7,493 nt of DNA from Klenkia sp. (GTDB taxonomy: Bacteria > Actinomycetota > Actinomycetes > Mycobacteriales > Geodermatophilaceae). The notes under the pieces are model-generated. The model saw nothing but the letters and a program-made list of their open reading frames with translations, did no database searches and had not been told where the DNA came from. How positions within the stretch are numbered: the stretch's first letter is position 1; every line of letters starts with the position of its first letter. Shown here piece by piece: positions 1 to 5,838 of the stretch. Both the position numbers and the translations under genes were made by a program. The stretch is taken from contig JAOPVM010000212.1 of assembly GCA_025966215.1 (NCBI GenBank), positions 1 to 7,493 on the forward strand, in the 5' to 3' direction.

Positions 1-465
1 AAGCTCAAGGTCAACGAGGAGCTCAAGCAGCACTTCCGGCCCGAGTTCCTCAACCGCATCGACGACATCGTCGTGTTCCACCAGCTGACCGAGGACGAGA
101 TCGTCCACATCGTCGACCTGATGCTCGCCCGGGTCGAGGGGCAGCTGGCCACCAAGGACATGTCGCTCGAGGTCACCCCCGCGGCCAAGAAGCTGCTCGG
201 TGCCCGTGGCTTCGACCCCGTGCTCGGTGCGCGTCCGCTGCGTCGCACCATCCAGCGCGAGATCGAGGACGCCCTCTCGGAGAAGATCCTCTACGGCGAG
301 CTGGCCCCCGGCCAGATCATCGTGGTCGACGTCGACGAGAACGCCGACACCACCAAGTCGACGTTCACCTTCCGCGGGGAGGCCAAGCCGATCGACCTGC
401 CCGACACCCCGCCGGTCGCCCTCTCGGGCGCCGACGGTGACGAGGACGGCGCACCGTCCGTCTGA
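1..465 (+). CDS. clpC: ClpC-type AAA+ unfoldase, C-terminal part (5' end outside window)
   Basis: This is the last 154 codons of an ATP-dependent Clp protease ATP-binding subunit, the hexameric unfoldase that feeds proteins into ClpP in the cytoplasm. The reading frame is open from base 1 and ends at TGA 463-465. Visible residues 12-21 (FRPEFLNRID) carry the arginine-finger region of the second AAA+ module. Residues 70-82 (GFDPVLGARPLRR) are the sensor-2 motif at the start of the C-terminal D2-small domain, followed by the usual EIEDALSEKIL helix. The last 40 or so residues form the acidic, low-complexity tail typical of actinobacterial ClpC. The Walker motifs and N domain lie upstream of the window. 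A strong hairpin follows the stop codon and separates it from the convergent mutY. In actinobacteria clpC is generally essential. ClpB is the main alternative, but the tail and the neighbourhood (mutY, disA, radA) favour ClpC. Confidence 0.95.
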   Translation, partial: KLKVNEELKQHFRPEFLNRIDDIVVFHQLTEDEIVHIVDLMLARVEGQLATKDMSLEVTPAAKKLLGARGFDPVLGARPLRRTIQREIEDALSEKILYGELAPGQIIVVDVDENADTTKSTFTFRGEAKPIDLPDTPPVALSGADGDEDGAPSV

Positions 466-488
466 GGACGTGCCGACACCTCACCTGA

Positions 489-526
489 CGAGGGCCGTCA
501 CCCGCACACGCGGGTGGCGGCCCTCG
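489..526. terminator. Strong hairpin terminator between convergent clpC and mutY
   Basis: A 17-bp stem runs from 489-505 to 510-526 and closes a 4-base ACAC loop. The outer nine pairs (CGAGGGCCG with CGGCCCTCG) are perfect and the whole stem has a single G-U wobble. No T-run follows, which is usual for high-GC actinobacterial terminators. It starts 24 bases after the clpC stop and lies 29 bases beyond the mutY stop, so it can serve transcripts from both sides. Confidence 0.85.
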
Positions 527-554
527 CCGCGTCCGCCCCCCTCGGCAGAGGCGC

Positions 555-1442
555 TCAGGAGGGGAGAGCGAACCTGTCGTCGTCGGTCTGCACGACCAGG
601 CCGTCCACCAGCAGGGAGTCCAGGCAGCGGGAGCGTTGGACGGCGTCGGACCACACGGCGTCCAGCTCGGCCGCCTGGACCGGGTCCGACGCGGCCCGCA
701 GCACGTCCAGCAGCCGCCCGCGCACCTGCCGGTCGGTGCCGGCGAACCGCTGCACCCGCTTGGGCGGGCCGTCGTACGGCGGGGAACCGGCCAGCCGCCA
801 GGCGCACACCGTCCGCACCGGACAGACCCCGCAGCGGGGGGTGCCCGCCACGCAGACCAGCGCGCCCAGCTCCATCACCGCCACCGAGAACCGGACCGCA
901 CGGTCGTGGTCCGCCGGGGTGAGGGCGGCGATGTCGTCGAGGTCGGTGGCGCGGGCCGCAGCGGCCTCGGCCCGACCGTGCACCAGTCGGGCGACCACCC
1001 GTCGCACGTTGGTGTCCACCACCGGCTGGCGTTGCCCGTAGCCGAAGCAGGCCACGGCCCGGGCGGTGTAGGTGCCGATCCCCGGCAGCGACTCCAGCAC
1101 GGCCACGTCGTCGGGGACGACGTTGCCGTGCTCGGCCGCGATCACCGTGGCAGCGGCCTGCAGGCGCATGGCGCGGCGTGGGTAACCCAGCTTGCCCCAG
1201 GCGCGGATGACGTCGCCGGGGGAGGCGGCGGCGAGGTCGGCCGGGGTGGGCCACCGGTGCAGCCACTCCCGCCAGCGCGGTTCGACCCGGGCGACCGGGG
1301 TCTGCTGCAGCATCACCTCGCTGACCAGCACCGCCCAGGCGTCCACCCCGGCCGTGCGCCAGGGCAGGTCCCGGGCAGCCCAGGAGTACCAGTCGACGAC
1401 CAGATCGCCGGGCGCCGTGTCCGCAGCGGGGGAGGGGCTCAC
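555..1442 (-). CDS. mutY: A/G-specific adenine DNA glycosylase MutY
   Basis: This 295-residue base-excision repair enzyme removes adenine mispaired with 8-oxoguanine, preventing G-to-T transversions. The helix-hairpin-helix glycosylase domain is complete. The catalytic Glu lies in SEVMLQQT (E42), the hairpin motif is LESLPGIGTYTARAV (residues 117-131), and the catalytic Asp lies in VVDTNVRRV (D143). A C-x6-C-x2-C-x5-C iron-sulfur motif uses C197, C204, C207 and C213. The C-terminal region after residue 230 is short compared with E. coli MutY (about 350 residues), and I see no FSH-type 8-oxoG recognition loop. Short forms are usual in actinobacteria. I chose GTG at 1442 because homology begins just after it and GGGAG lies about 11 bases upstream; the frame stays open upstream to 1619, but that translation is unlike MutY. 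It begins 35 bases after the ABM stop and is probably cotranscribed with it. Confidence 0.95.
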   Translation of the reverse strand: MSPSPAADTAPGDLVVDWYSWAARDLPWRTAGVDAWAVLVSEVMLQQTPVARVEPRWREWLHRWPTPADLAAASPGDVIRAWGKLGYPRRAMRLQAAATVIAAEHGNVVPDDVAVLESLPGIGTYTARAVACFGYGQRQPVVDTNVRRVVARLVHGRAEAAAARATDLDDIAALTPADHDRAVRFSVAVMELGALVCVAGTPRCGVCPVRTVCAWRLAGSPPYDGPPKRVQRFAGTDRQVRGRLLDVLRAASDPVQAAELDAVWSDAVQRSRCLDSLLVDGLVVQTDDDRFALPS

Positions 1443-1477
1443 GGGCAGCCAGTCTCCCAGCGCCCCCGTGGGGCCGG

Positions 1478-1816
1478 TCAGCCGCCGTAGGGGGCGGTGG
1501 CCGCGACCTCGTGCACCGTGATGGTGGGGTCGGCGGTGACCAGCGGCGGCAGCGCCTGCAGCAGCGCGGCCAGGCCGGGGGTGCCCATGTGCCGGTCCAG
1601 GTCCTCCCGGGTCTCCCACTCCTCGACCGACACCAGCGCGTTGGGGTCCTCCAGGTCGGCGTGGAAGGCGTAGGAGAGGTTGCCCTGCTCCTGGCGGGAG
1701 GCGCGGGCGGCCTCGACCAGCAGGGCGACCAGGTCGGCCCGTCCGTCAGGGCGGGCCAGGGCACGGGCGACGACGAGGATCACGGGCGGAGCCTGGCACG
1801 GGTGCCCGGCCGGCAC
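1478..1816 (-). CDS. Small antibiotic-biosynthesis-monooxygenase (ABM) fold protein, YgiN-like
   Basis: This small cytoplasmic protein (112 residues from GTG 1816, 101 from GTG 1783) has a dimeric ferredoxin-like ABM fold. The core reads ILVVARA (first strand), a long helix, GNLSYAFHADLEDPN (second and third strands), then VSVEEWETREDLDRHM with the conserved Trp68 and His76, a closing helix, and a last strand TITVHEV. Relatives include quinol monooxygenase YgiN and the heme-degrading IsdG/MhuD proteins. The Asn that IsdG/MhuD use near the start of the first strand is not seen here, so I do not call it a heme oxygenase. GTG 1816 has GGGAGG four bases upstream. GTG 1783 fits the family's usual start better but has no clear ribosome site. 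It lies upstream of mutY in a likely two-gene operon. As I recall, M. tuberculosis has an ABM-fold gene (Rv3592) between mutY and clpC1. The substrate is unknown. Confidence 0.82.
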   Translation of the reverse strand: MPAGHPCQAPPVILVVARALARPDGRADLVALLVEAARASRQEQGNLSYAFHADLEDPNALVSVEEWETREDLDRHMGTPGLAALLQALPPLVTADPTITVHEVAATAPYGG

Positions 1817-1820
1817 CAGA

Positions 1821-1826
1821 CCTCCC
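1821..1826 (-). promoter_or_regulatory. Ribosome binding site that decides the ABM gene start
   Basis: On the minus strand this reads GGGAGG, four bases from the GTG at 1816 and more than 35 bases from the alternative GTG at 1783. It favours the longer form of the ABM protein, although the spacing is at the short end of the usual range. Confidence 0.45.
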
Positions 1827-1880
1827 GGTCCACCGCGTGGGGTCGCGGCGAGCCGCTCGGGCCGGGCGGCGTGCAGCGGT

Positions 1881-1886
1881 TAGCGT
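1881..1886 (+). promoter_or_regulatory. Candidate -10 element giving a leaderless mRNA
   Basis: TAGCGT fits the actinobacterial -10 pattern TANNNT. It ends six bases before the GTG at 1893, so transcription would begin at or within a base of the start codon. There is no purine-rich ribosome site in front of that GTG, which agrees with leaderless translation. No clear -35 box was seen. This is a position-and-pattern call, not a proven promoter. Confidence 0.5.
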
Positions 1887-1892
1887 CACAGG

Positions 1893-2603
1893 GTGCTGCA
1901 TCCGGTCGGCGAGCTGCCTCCCGCCGTCTACTGGCGGCGACGTGCGCTGCTGCTCGGGCTCCTGGTCGCCCTGGTCGTCGGGGGCGGGTGGGCCGTGGTC
2001 TCCGCCGTCGCCGGCGGGACCGACACCACGGCCGTCGCCGAGGAGACCGACGCCGGCTCCCCGGTGCTGCCCGCGCCGTCCCTGGAGCAGGTGGTGCCGT
2101 CGCTGGCCGCCGGGGAGACCCCCACCGCACCGGCGCCCACCACGACCGAGCCGGCCCCCGTGGAGCCCGCACCGGCCCCGCAGACGCCTGCCGGACCCGT
2201 CTACACCGAGGGTCAGGCCTGCGGTGACGACATGATCGCCGTCGGGGTCGCCGCCGACCCGGCGCAGGCGGCGGTGGGCAGCAAGCCGACCTTCGCGTTG
2301 ACCGTCACCAACACCTCGCCGGTCTCCTGCACCCGCAGCCTGGACGCCGGGCTGCGCGAGATCGTGCTGCTCGACGGCGCCGGCACCCGGCTCTGGGGCA
2401 GCCAGGACTGCTTCCCCGAGGTCAGCAGCGAGCCACGGACGCTGGCCGCCGGTGAGGTGCTCAGCTACCCCCTGGTGTGGGGCGGCCTGACCAGCACGCC
2501 GGGCTGCGCGAGCGAGCGGGTCACCCCGGCGCCGGGTGCCTACCAGCTGCAGGCCCGGCTGGACACCGCGGTCGGCCCCGCGGTCCCGTTCAGCCTGGTC
2601 TAG
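1893..2603 (+). CDS. Single-pass membrane protein with exported four-cysteine domain (Rv3587c-like neighbour of disA)
   Basis: This 236-residue protein is of unknown function. The N terminus [10 protein letters not shown] (residues 8-17) is followed by a hydrophobic helix at about 18-39. The arginines before the helix place the N terminus in the cytoplasm and the rest outside. Residues 55-103 are a Pro/Ala/Thr-rich linker of the kind that crosses the cell wall. Residues 104-236 look like a compact beta-sandwich with four cysteines (C110, C146, C173, C205) that could form two disulfides, with recognisable patches [19 protein letters not shown] and [11 protein letters not shown]. The GTG start is supported by the leaderless promoter pattern. 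Its place and orientation, convergent with disA, match M. tuberculosis Rv3587c as I remember it. Its stop overlaps the disA stop. It may act in the envelope, but nothing in the sequence fixes a role or a link to cyclic di-AMP. Confidence 0.85.
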   Translation: MLHPVGELPPAVYWRRRALLLGLLVALVVGGGWAVVSAVAGGTDTTAVAEETDAGSPVLPAPSLEQVVPSLAAGETPTAPAPTTTEPAPVEPAPAPQTPAGPVYTEGQACGDDMIAVGVAADPAQAAVGSKPTFALTVTNTSPVSCTRSLDAGLREIVLLDGAGTRLWGSQDCFPEVSSEPRTLAAGEVLSYPLVWGGLTSTPGCASERVTPAPGAYQLQARLDTAVGPAVPFSLV

Positions 2604-3685
2604 CTGTACCGGTCGAGGATCGAGGTCTCGGCCAGCCGCGACAGCCCCTCGCGGATGCCGCGGGCCCGGGCCTCTCCGACGCCCTCCACGGACAGCAGGT
2701 CCTCGATCGTGGCGGCCAGCAGCTTCTGCAGCCCACCGAAGTGGACGACGAGCTTGTCGATGATCCCGGCGGGCAGCCGGGGCACCCGGGCCAGCAACCG
2801 GTACCCACGGGGGCTCACCGGGGAGTCCAGTGCCTCGGGCGACGTCGGCAGCCCGTAGCAGCGGGCCACCGCGGACAGGTCGAGGAGCTCGGTGGCGGTG
2901 AGCGCGCGCAGGTCGGTGAGGACCTCCTCGCCCGCGGGCGTGCGCCGACCGTCGGTGGGCAGGTAGTCACGGACCAGCAGCCCGCGGTCCTCCTCGACCC
3001 CGGCCAGCATCTCGTCCAGCTGCAGGGCCAGCAGCCGGCCGTCGGTGCCCAGCTCGACGACGAAGCCCTCGATCTCGTCGGCGATCCGGCGGACCATCTC
3101 CAGCCGCTGGCTCACGCTCGTCGCGTCGCGGACGGTGACCAGGTCCTCGATCTCCAGTGCGGACAGCGTGGAGGCGACCTCGTCGAGCCGGAGCTTGTAG
3201 CGCTCCAGGGCGGCCAGGGCCTGGTTGGAGCGGGCCAGGATCGTCGTGGGGTGCTCGAGGGTGTACCGGCGACCGGCCACGTAGACGCTGATGATGTGCA
3301 TCGACTGGCTGACCGACAGCACCGGGAAGTCGGTCTGCAGGGCGACCCGCTCGGCGGTGCGGTGCCGGGTGCCCGACTCCTCGGTGGGGATGGTCGGGTC
3401 GGGAATTAGGTGCACGACGGCCAGTACGATCCGGGTGCCGTCGTAGGAGACGATCACCGCCCCGTCCATCTTGGCGAGCTCGCGGAGCCGGGTCGCCGAC
3501 AGCGCCACGTCCAGGGCGAACCCGCCGGTGCAGAGGGACTCGACGACCCGGTCGTAGCCCAGCACGATGAGCGCACCGGTGCGCCCGGCGAGGATCCGCT
3601 CCAGTCCGTCCCGCAGCGCCGTCCCCGGCGCGATCCGTCCCAGGAGCTCGCGGAGGGCGACCTCGGGGTCCACTGCGGGGGGCAC
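2600..3685 (-). CDS. disA: DNA integrity scanning diadenylate cyclase DisA
   Basis: DisA condenses two ATP into the second messenger cyclic di-AMP. It is an octamer that also binds branched DNA, and such DNA lowers its activity. The protein is 361 residues, the usual full length. The N-terminal DAC domain (about 8-145) has the catalytic DGA at 74-76 and the RHRT motif at 107-110, at nearly the same positions as in Thermotoga maritima DisA. A helical linker spans about 150-290. The C-terminal DNA-binding domain ends in a helix-hairpin-helix, [19 protein letters not shown] (residues 330-348). All key residues are present, so it should be active. GTG 3685 is chosen because AGGAG (3691-3695) lies five bases upstream. 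It follows radA by 96 bases in the same direction and may also have its own promoter. RadA is known to bind and inhibit DisA in Bacillus and Mycobacterium smegmatis. The stop codon shares CTAG with the convergent membrane-protein gene. Confidence 0.98.
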   Translation of the reverse strand: MPPAVDPEVALRELLGRIAPGTALRDGLERILAGRTGALIVLGYDRVVESLCTGGFALDVALSATRLRELAKMDGAVIVSYDGTRIVLAVVHLIPDPTIPTEESGTRHRTAERVALQTDFPVLSVSQSMHIISVYVAGRRYTLEHPTTILARSNQALAALERYKLRLDEVASTLSALEIEDLVTVRDATSVSQRLEMVRRIADEIEGFVVELGTDGRLLALQLDEMLAGVEEDRGLLVRDYLPTDGRRTPAGEEVLTDLRALTATELLDLSAVARCYGLPTSPEALDSPVSPRGYRLLARVPRLPAGIIDKLVVHFGGLQKLLAATIEDLLSVEGVGEARARGIREGLSRLAETSILDRYS

Positions 3686-3690
3686 TCGGG

Positions 3691-3695
3691 CTCCT
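3691..3695 (-). promoter_or_regulatory. disA ribosome binding site
   Basis: On the minus strand this is AGGAG, five bases before GTG 3685. It settles the disA start over the in-frame GTG four codons further in (3673). Confidence 0.7.
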
Positions 3696-3721
3696 GACTA
3701 CGACGGGTGGTGCGGGGGCCG

Positions 3722-3727
3722 AGTCTA
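3722..3727 (-). promoter_or_regulatory. Candidate -10 element for disA in the radA-disA gap
   Basis: The minus strand reads TAGACT, which fits TANNNT, 36 bases before the disA GTG. It would leave an untranslated leader of roughly 30 bases carrying the AGGAG site. No -35 box is evident. It lies in the 96-base gap (3686-3781), which otherwise holds only GC-rich imperfect inverted repeats between about 3746 and 3772. A separate promoter would let disA be expressed independently of radA. Confidence 0.3.
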
Positions 3728-3781
3728 GGTGACGCCCTGGCCGGGGGCCCGCGCTCCGGGCGCGCCGGGGCCGCCCGGGAC

Positions 3782-5146
3782 TCAGAACAGCTTGGCGAAC
3801 AGCGCGCCCAGGTCGGCCACCTCGACCAGCCGCATCCCCGGCGGGGCCTGCCCGGCGTCCGGGGGGACCAGCGCGACGGTGTAGCCCTGCCGGGCTGCCT
3901 CGGCCAGCCGACGGCCGGTACCGCCGACCCGCCGGATCTCACCCGACAGCCCGACCTCGCCGAGGGCGATGACGTTGCCGGGGACCGCGCGGTCCTTGCT
4001 GGCCGAGGCGATCGCCAGCGCCAGGGCCATGTCGGCCGCGGGCTCGGTGATCTTCACCCCGCCCACGGAGGCCGCGAACACGTCGGCGTCGGCCAGCTTC
4101 ACCCCGCCCCGCCGCTCGACGACGGCGTTGATCATCGCCACCCGCTGCGGGTCCAGGCCGCTGACCGCCCGACGCGGTGACCCGCCGCCCGAGGGGGCCA
4201 CCAGTGCCTGCACCTCGGCGAGCAGGGGCCGGCTGCCCTCCATCGTCACCGTCACCGCGCTGCCGGCCACCGGTGAGGTGCGGCGGGAGACGAACAGGTG
4301 CGAGGGGTCCGGGACGCCGATGACGCCGCCGTCGCCGATCTCGAAGCAGCCGATCTCGTCGGCCGGGCCGAACCGGTTCTTGGTGGCCCGCACCATCCGC
4401 AGGGTGGAGTGCCGCTCGCCGTCGACGCTGATCACGACGTCGACCAGGTGCTCGAGGGCGCGGGGTCCGGCGATCGCGCCGTCCTTGGTGACGTGCCCGA
4501 CCAGGATCACCGTCATCCCGCGGGACTTGGCGATGCCGGTGAGCGCGCTGGCCACGGCCCGCACCTGGGTGGCCCCGCCGTCGGTGCCGTCGACGGCGGG
4601 GGACCGGACGGTCTGCACGCTGTCGAGCACCAGCAGGGTGGGGTTCACGTCCTCGATGTGCGAGAGCACCGCGGACAGCTCGGTCTCCGCGGCCAGGAAC
4701 AGCTCGTCGTGCAGCGCGCCGATCCGCTCGGCGCGCAGCCGTACCTGGGCTGCGGACTCCTCGCCGGACACGACCAGGGTGGGCCCGTTGGACGCAGCCA
4801 CCCGGTGGGCCACCTCGAGCAGCAGCGTGGACTTGCCCACCCCGGGCTCCCCGGCCACCAGCAGCACGGCCCCGGGCACCAGCCCACCGCCCAGCACCCG
4901 GTCGAACTCCTCGATGCCGGTGGGCACCGCGCGGGCGCCGGCGAGCTCGACCTGGGCGATCGGGCGGGCCCGGCCGGTGGTGGGGCCGGCCTGTACCGAC
5001 CGGAGGCCGCCGCTGGCGGTGGCGCCGACCTCGGCGATGGTGCCCCAGGCCTGGCACTCCGGGCAGCGGCCGACCCACTTGGCGGAGGCGTAGCCGCACT
5101 CGGTGCAACGGTGGCCGGGGCGGGACTTCAGGCTGGTCGGTGGCAC
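3782..5146 (-). CDS. radA: DNA repair protein RadA (Sms)
   Basis: RadA is a RecA-like, hexameric DnaB-style ATPase that drives branch migration during homologous recombination. This copy is 454 residues, full length for the family. It has an N-terminal zinc finger with C14, C17, C28 and C31. The RecA-like core has Walker A GEPGVGKST (99-107), Walker B LLVLDSVQT (171-179) and the RadA-specific KNRFG motif (256-260). The C-terminal Lon-protease-like domain (about 300-454) includes SVGGVKITEPAADMALALA and serves as a structural ring rather than a protease in this family. The start is GTG 5146, the only in-frame start upstream of the zinc finger. The ribosome site there is weak (GGA), and the gene begins 39 bases after the lipoprotein stop, so translation may depend on coupling. 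It is followed by disA, whose product RadA is known to bind and restrain in other Gram-positives. Confidence 0.98.
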   Translation of the reverse strand: MPPTSLKSRPGHRCTECGYASAKWVGRCPECQAWGTIAEVGATASGGLRSVQAGPTTGRARPIAQVELAGARAVPTGIEEFDRVLGGGLVPGAVLLVAGEPGVGKSTLLLEVAHRVAASNGPTLVVSGEESAAQVRLRAERIGALHDELFLAAETELSAVLSHIEDVNPTLLVLDSVQTVRSPAVDGTDGGATQVRAVASALTGIAKSRGMTVILVGHVTKDGAIAGPRALEHLVDVVISVDGERHSTLRMVRATKNRFGPADEIGCFEIGDGGVIGVPDPSHLFVSRRTSPVAGSAVTVTMEGSRPLLAEVQALVAPSGGGSPRRAVSGLDPQRVAMINAVVERRGGVKLADADVFAASVGGVKITEPAADMALALAIASASKDRAVPGNVIALGEVGLSGEIRRVGGTGRRLAEAARQGYTVALVPPDAGQAPPGMRLVEVADLGALFAKLF

Positions 5147-5185
5147 AGGTCCATCGTGCCCGGTGGGTACGACAGAACGGGGCGA

Positions 5186-5737
5186 CTACTCCTCGCCGTG
5201 GAAGTCGAACTCCTCGCCGCGGGGCAGGTCGAGCGACGGGGTGCCGACGAGCACGGGCAGGGTGACCTCGCCGGCGTTCTCGAAGGTCATCGTGACCTCG
5301 AGGGACCGGCCGGGGGTGACGTCCTCGGTCAGCCCGACGAGGGTGACCGAGGGGCCGCCGTCGCCGACGTAGACGTTGCCGCCGGCCGGGATGGTCAGTG
5401 CGGTGGTGGGCTCGGTCGCCGACGGGTCGGCCTCGGGGTCGACGATCTCCACGGACTCGAAGCCGGGCCCGGAGACGTCGGTCAGCACGTCGTCGGTGGG
5501 CCCGGAGTTGGCGATGGCCACCAGCAGGCGGGCGTCGTCCCCGGCCTCGAAGAGCCCGTCGGTCGGGTAGGCGGTCGACGCGGTGCGCAGGTGGATGTCG
5601 CCCACGTCGGCCTGCCCGCCGCGGATGTCGCGGTCCTGGGTGGCGGTCTGGGCGATCTGACCGGCGCTGCAGGAGGTCAGGAGCACCGGGGACAGCAGCA
5701 GCGCGCCGACGGTGGCGGTGCGCAGGACGCGGTTCAC
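5186..5737 (-). CDS. Secreted lipoprotein, LpqE-type with PCuAC-like fold
   Basis: The product is a 183-residue lipoprotein. The signal peptide is RVLRT followed by hydrophobic ATVGALLLSPVLL, ending in the lipobox LTSC with C23 as the lipidated residue, so the mature protein should be anchored on the outer face of the membrane. The mature part looks like the PCuAC (formerly DUF461) beta-sandwich: ARLLVAIANSGPTDDVL, then TIPAGGNVYVGDGGPSVTLVGL, then LEVTMTFENAGEVTLPV. The copper-binding His/Met set of true PCuAC proteins is not there; only H50, H180 and M150 remain and they are scattered. Length and position directly before radA match M. tuberculosis lpqE as I remember it, so orthology is likely. 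GTG 5737 has GGAGG (5747-5751) nine bases upstream and gives a proper signal peptide. It is probably cotranscribed with radA. Function is unknown. Confidence 0.88.
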   Translation of the reverse strand: MNRVLRTATVGALLLSPVLLTSCSAGQIAQTATQDRDIRGGQADVGDIHLRTASTAYPTDGLFEAGDDARLLVAIANSGPTDDVLTDVSGPGFESVEIVDPEADPSATEPTTALTIPAGGNVYVGDGGPSVTLVGLTEDVTPGRSLEVTMTFENAGEVTLPVLVGTPSLDLPRGEEFDFHGEE

Positions 5738-5745
5738 GGCGGGGG

Positions 5746-5751
5746 ACCTCC
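5746..5751 (-). promoter_or_regulatory. Ribosome binding site of the lipoprotein gene
   Basis: The minus strand reads GGAGGT, with the GGAGG core nine bases from GTG 5737. It fixes the start, since the open frame runs on to 6082 inside the photolyase gene without any signal-peptide logic. Confidence 0.7.
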
Positions 5752-5762
5752 AGGAGCAGCAC

Positions 5763-5783
5763 AGCCACCGGACGTCGGTGGCT
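5763..5783. repeat. Perfect inverted repeat in the lipoprotein-photolyase intergenic region
   Basis: AGCCACCG (5763-5770) and CGGTGGCT (5776-5783) are perfect 8-base complements around the 5-base spacer GACGT. It lies between the candidate -10 and the ribosome site of the lipoprotein gene, and 55 bases before the photolyase start. It could be a hairpin in the lipoprotein leader RNA or an operator for a dimeric regulator. Which one cannot be told from sequence. Confidence 0.5.
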
Positions 5784-5795
5784 CGAGTCGCGCTG

Positions 5796-5801
5796 AGCCT
5801 A
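5796..5801 (-). promoter_or_regulatory. Candidate -10 element for the lipoprotein-radA transcript
   Basis: The minus strand reads TAGGCT, a TANNNT match, which would start the RNA near 5789 and give a leader of about 50 bases that includes the inverted repeat at 5763-5783. No -35 box is recognisable. Confidence 0.4.
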
Positions 5802-5825
5802 ACGGTCTGCCCACCATGCGCGCGG

Positions 5826-5832
5826 GGAGGTG
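5826..5832 (+). promoter_or_regulatory. Strong ribosome binding site that decides the photolyase start
   Basis: GGAGGTG is a near-complete match to the 16S rRNA tail and ends six bases before GTG 5839. An earlier in-frame GTG at 5830 is part of this site, so it cannot be the start. Confidence 0.8.
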
Positions 5833-5838
5833 AGGCCC

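Noticed and set aside
481..1764. A 427-codon minus-strand frame overlapping mutY and the ABM gene
   Set aside because: It is the other reading frame over two genes with clear motifs, and its translation is low-complexity Arg/Gly/Pro.
1478..1816. Calling the ABM protein MhuD (heme-degrading) from its location
   Set aside because: The N-terminal Asn needed in that group is not seen, and the sequence around GNLSYAFHADLEDPN is closer to YgiN-like proteins.
1833..1856. Short inverted repeats (CCGCG/CGCGG and GCGGC/GCCGC) between the ABM gene and the membrane-protein gene, as an operator
   Set aside because: Five-base GC-only stems are expected by chance in this composition and the two overlap each other.
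2565..2584. A 7-bp inverted repeat (ACCGCGG / CCGCGGT) just before the membrane-protein stop, as a terminator
   Set aside because: The stem is short, lies inside coding sequence and has no T-run. Such repeats are frequent by chance at this GC content.
3939..5768. A 609-codon open frame on the minus strand across radA and the lipoprotein gene
   Set aside because: The translation is Arg/Pro/Gly-rich low complexity, typical of an out-of-frame shadow in very GC-rich DNA. radA and the lipoprotein gene explain this DNA.
4298..5833. A 511-codon plus-strand frame opposite radA and the lipoprotein gene
   Set aside because: Antisense shadow with Gly/Val/Asp/His-rich sequence and no recognisable motif.
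5738..5838. A LexA-type SOS box upstream of the lpqE-radA genes or the photolyase
   Set aside because: No TCGAAC-N4-GTTCGA-like site was found. The dyad present (5763-5783) has a different sequence and spacing.
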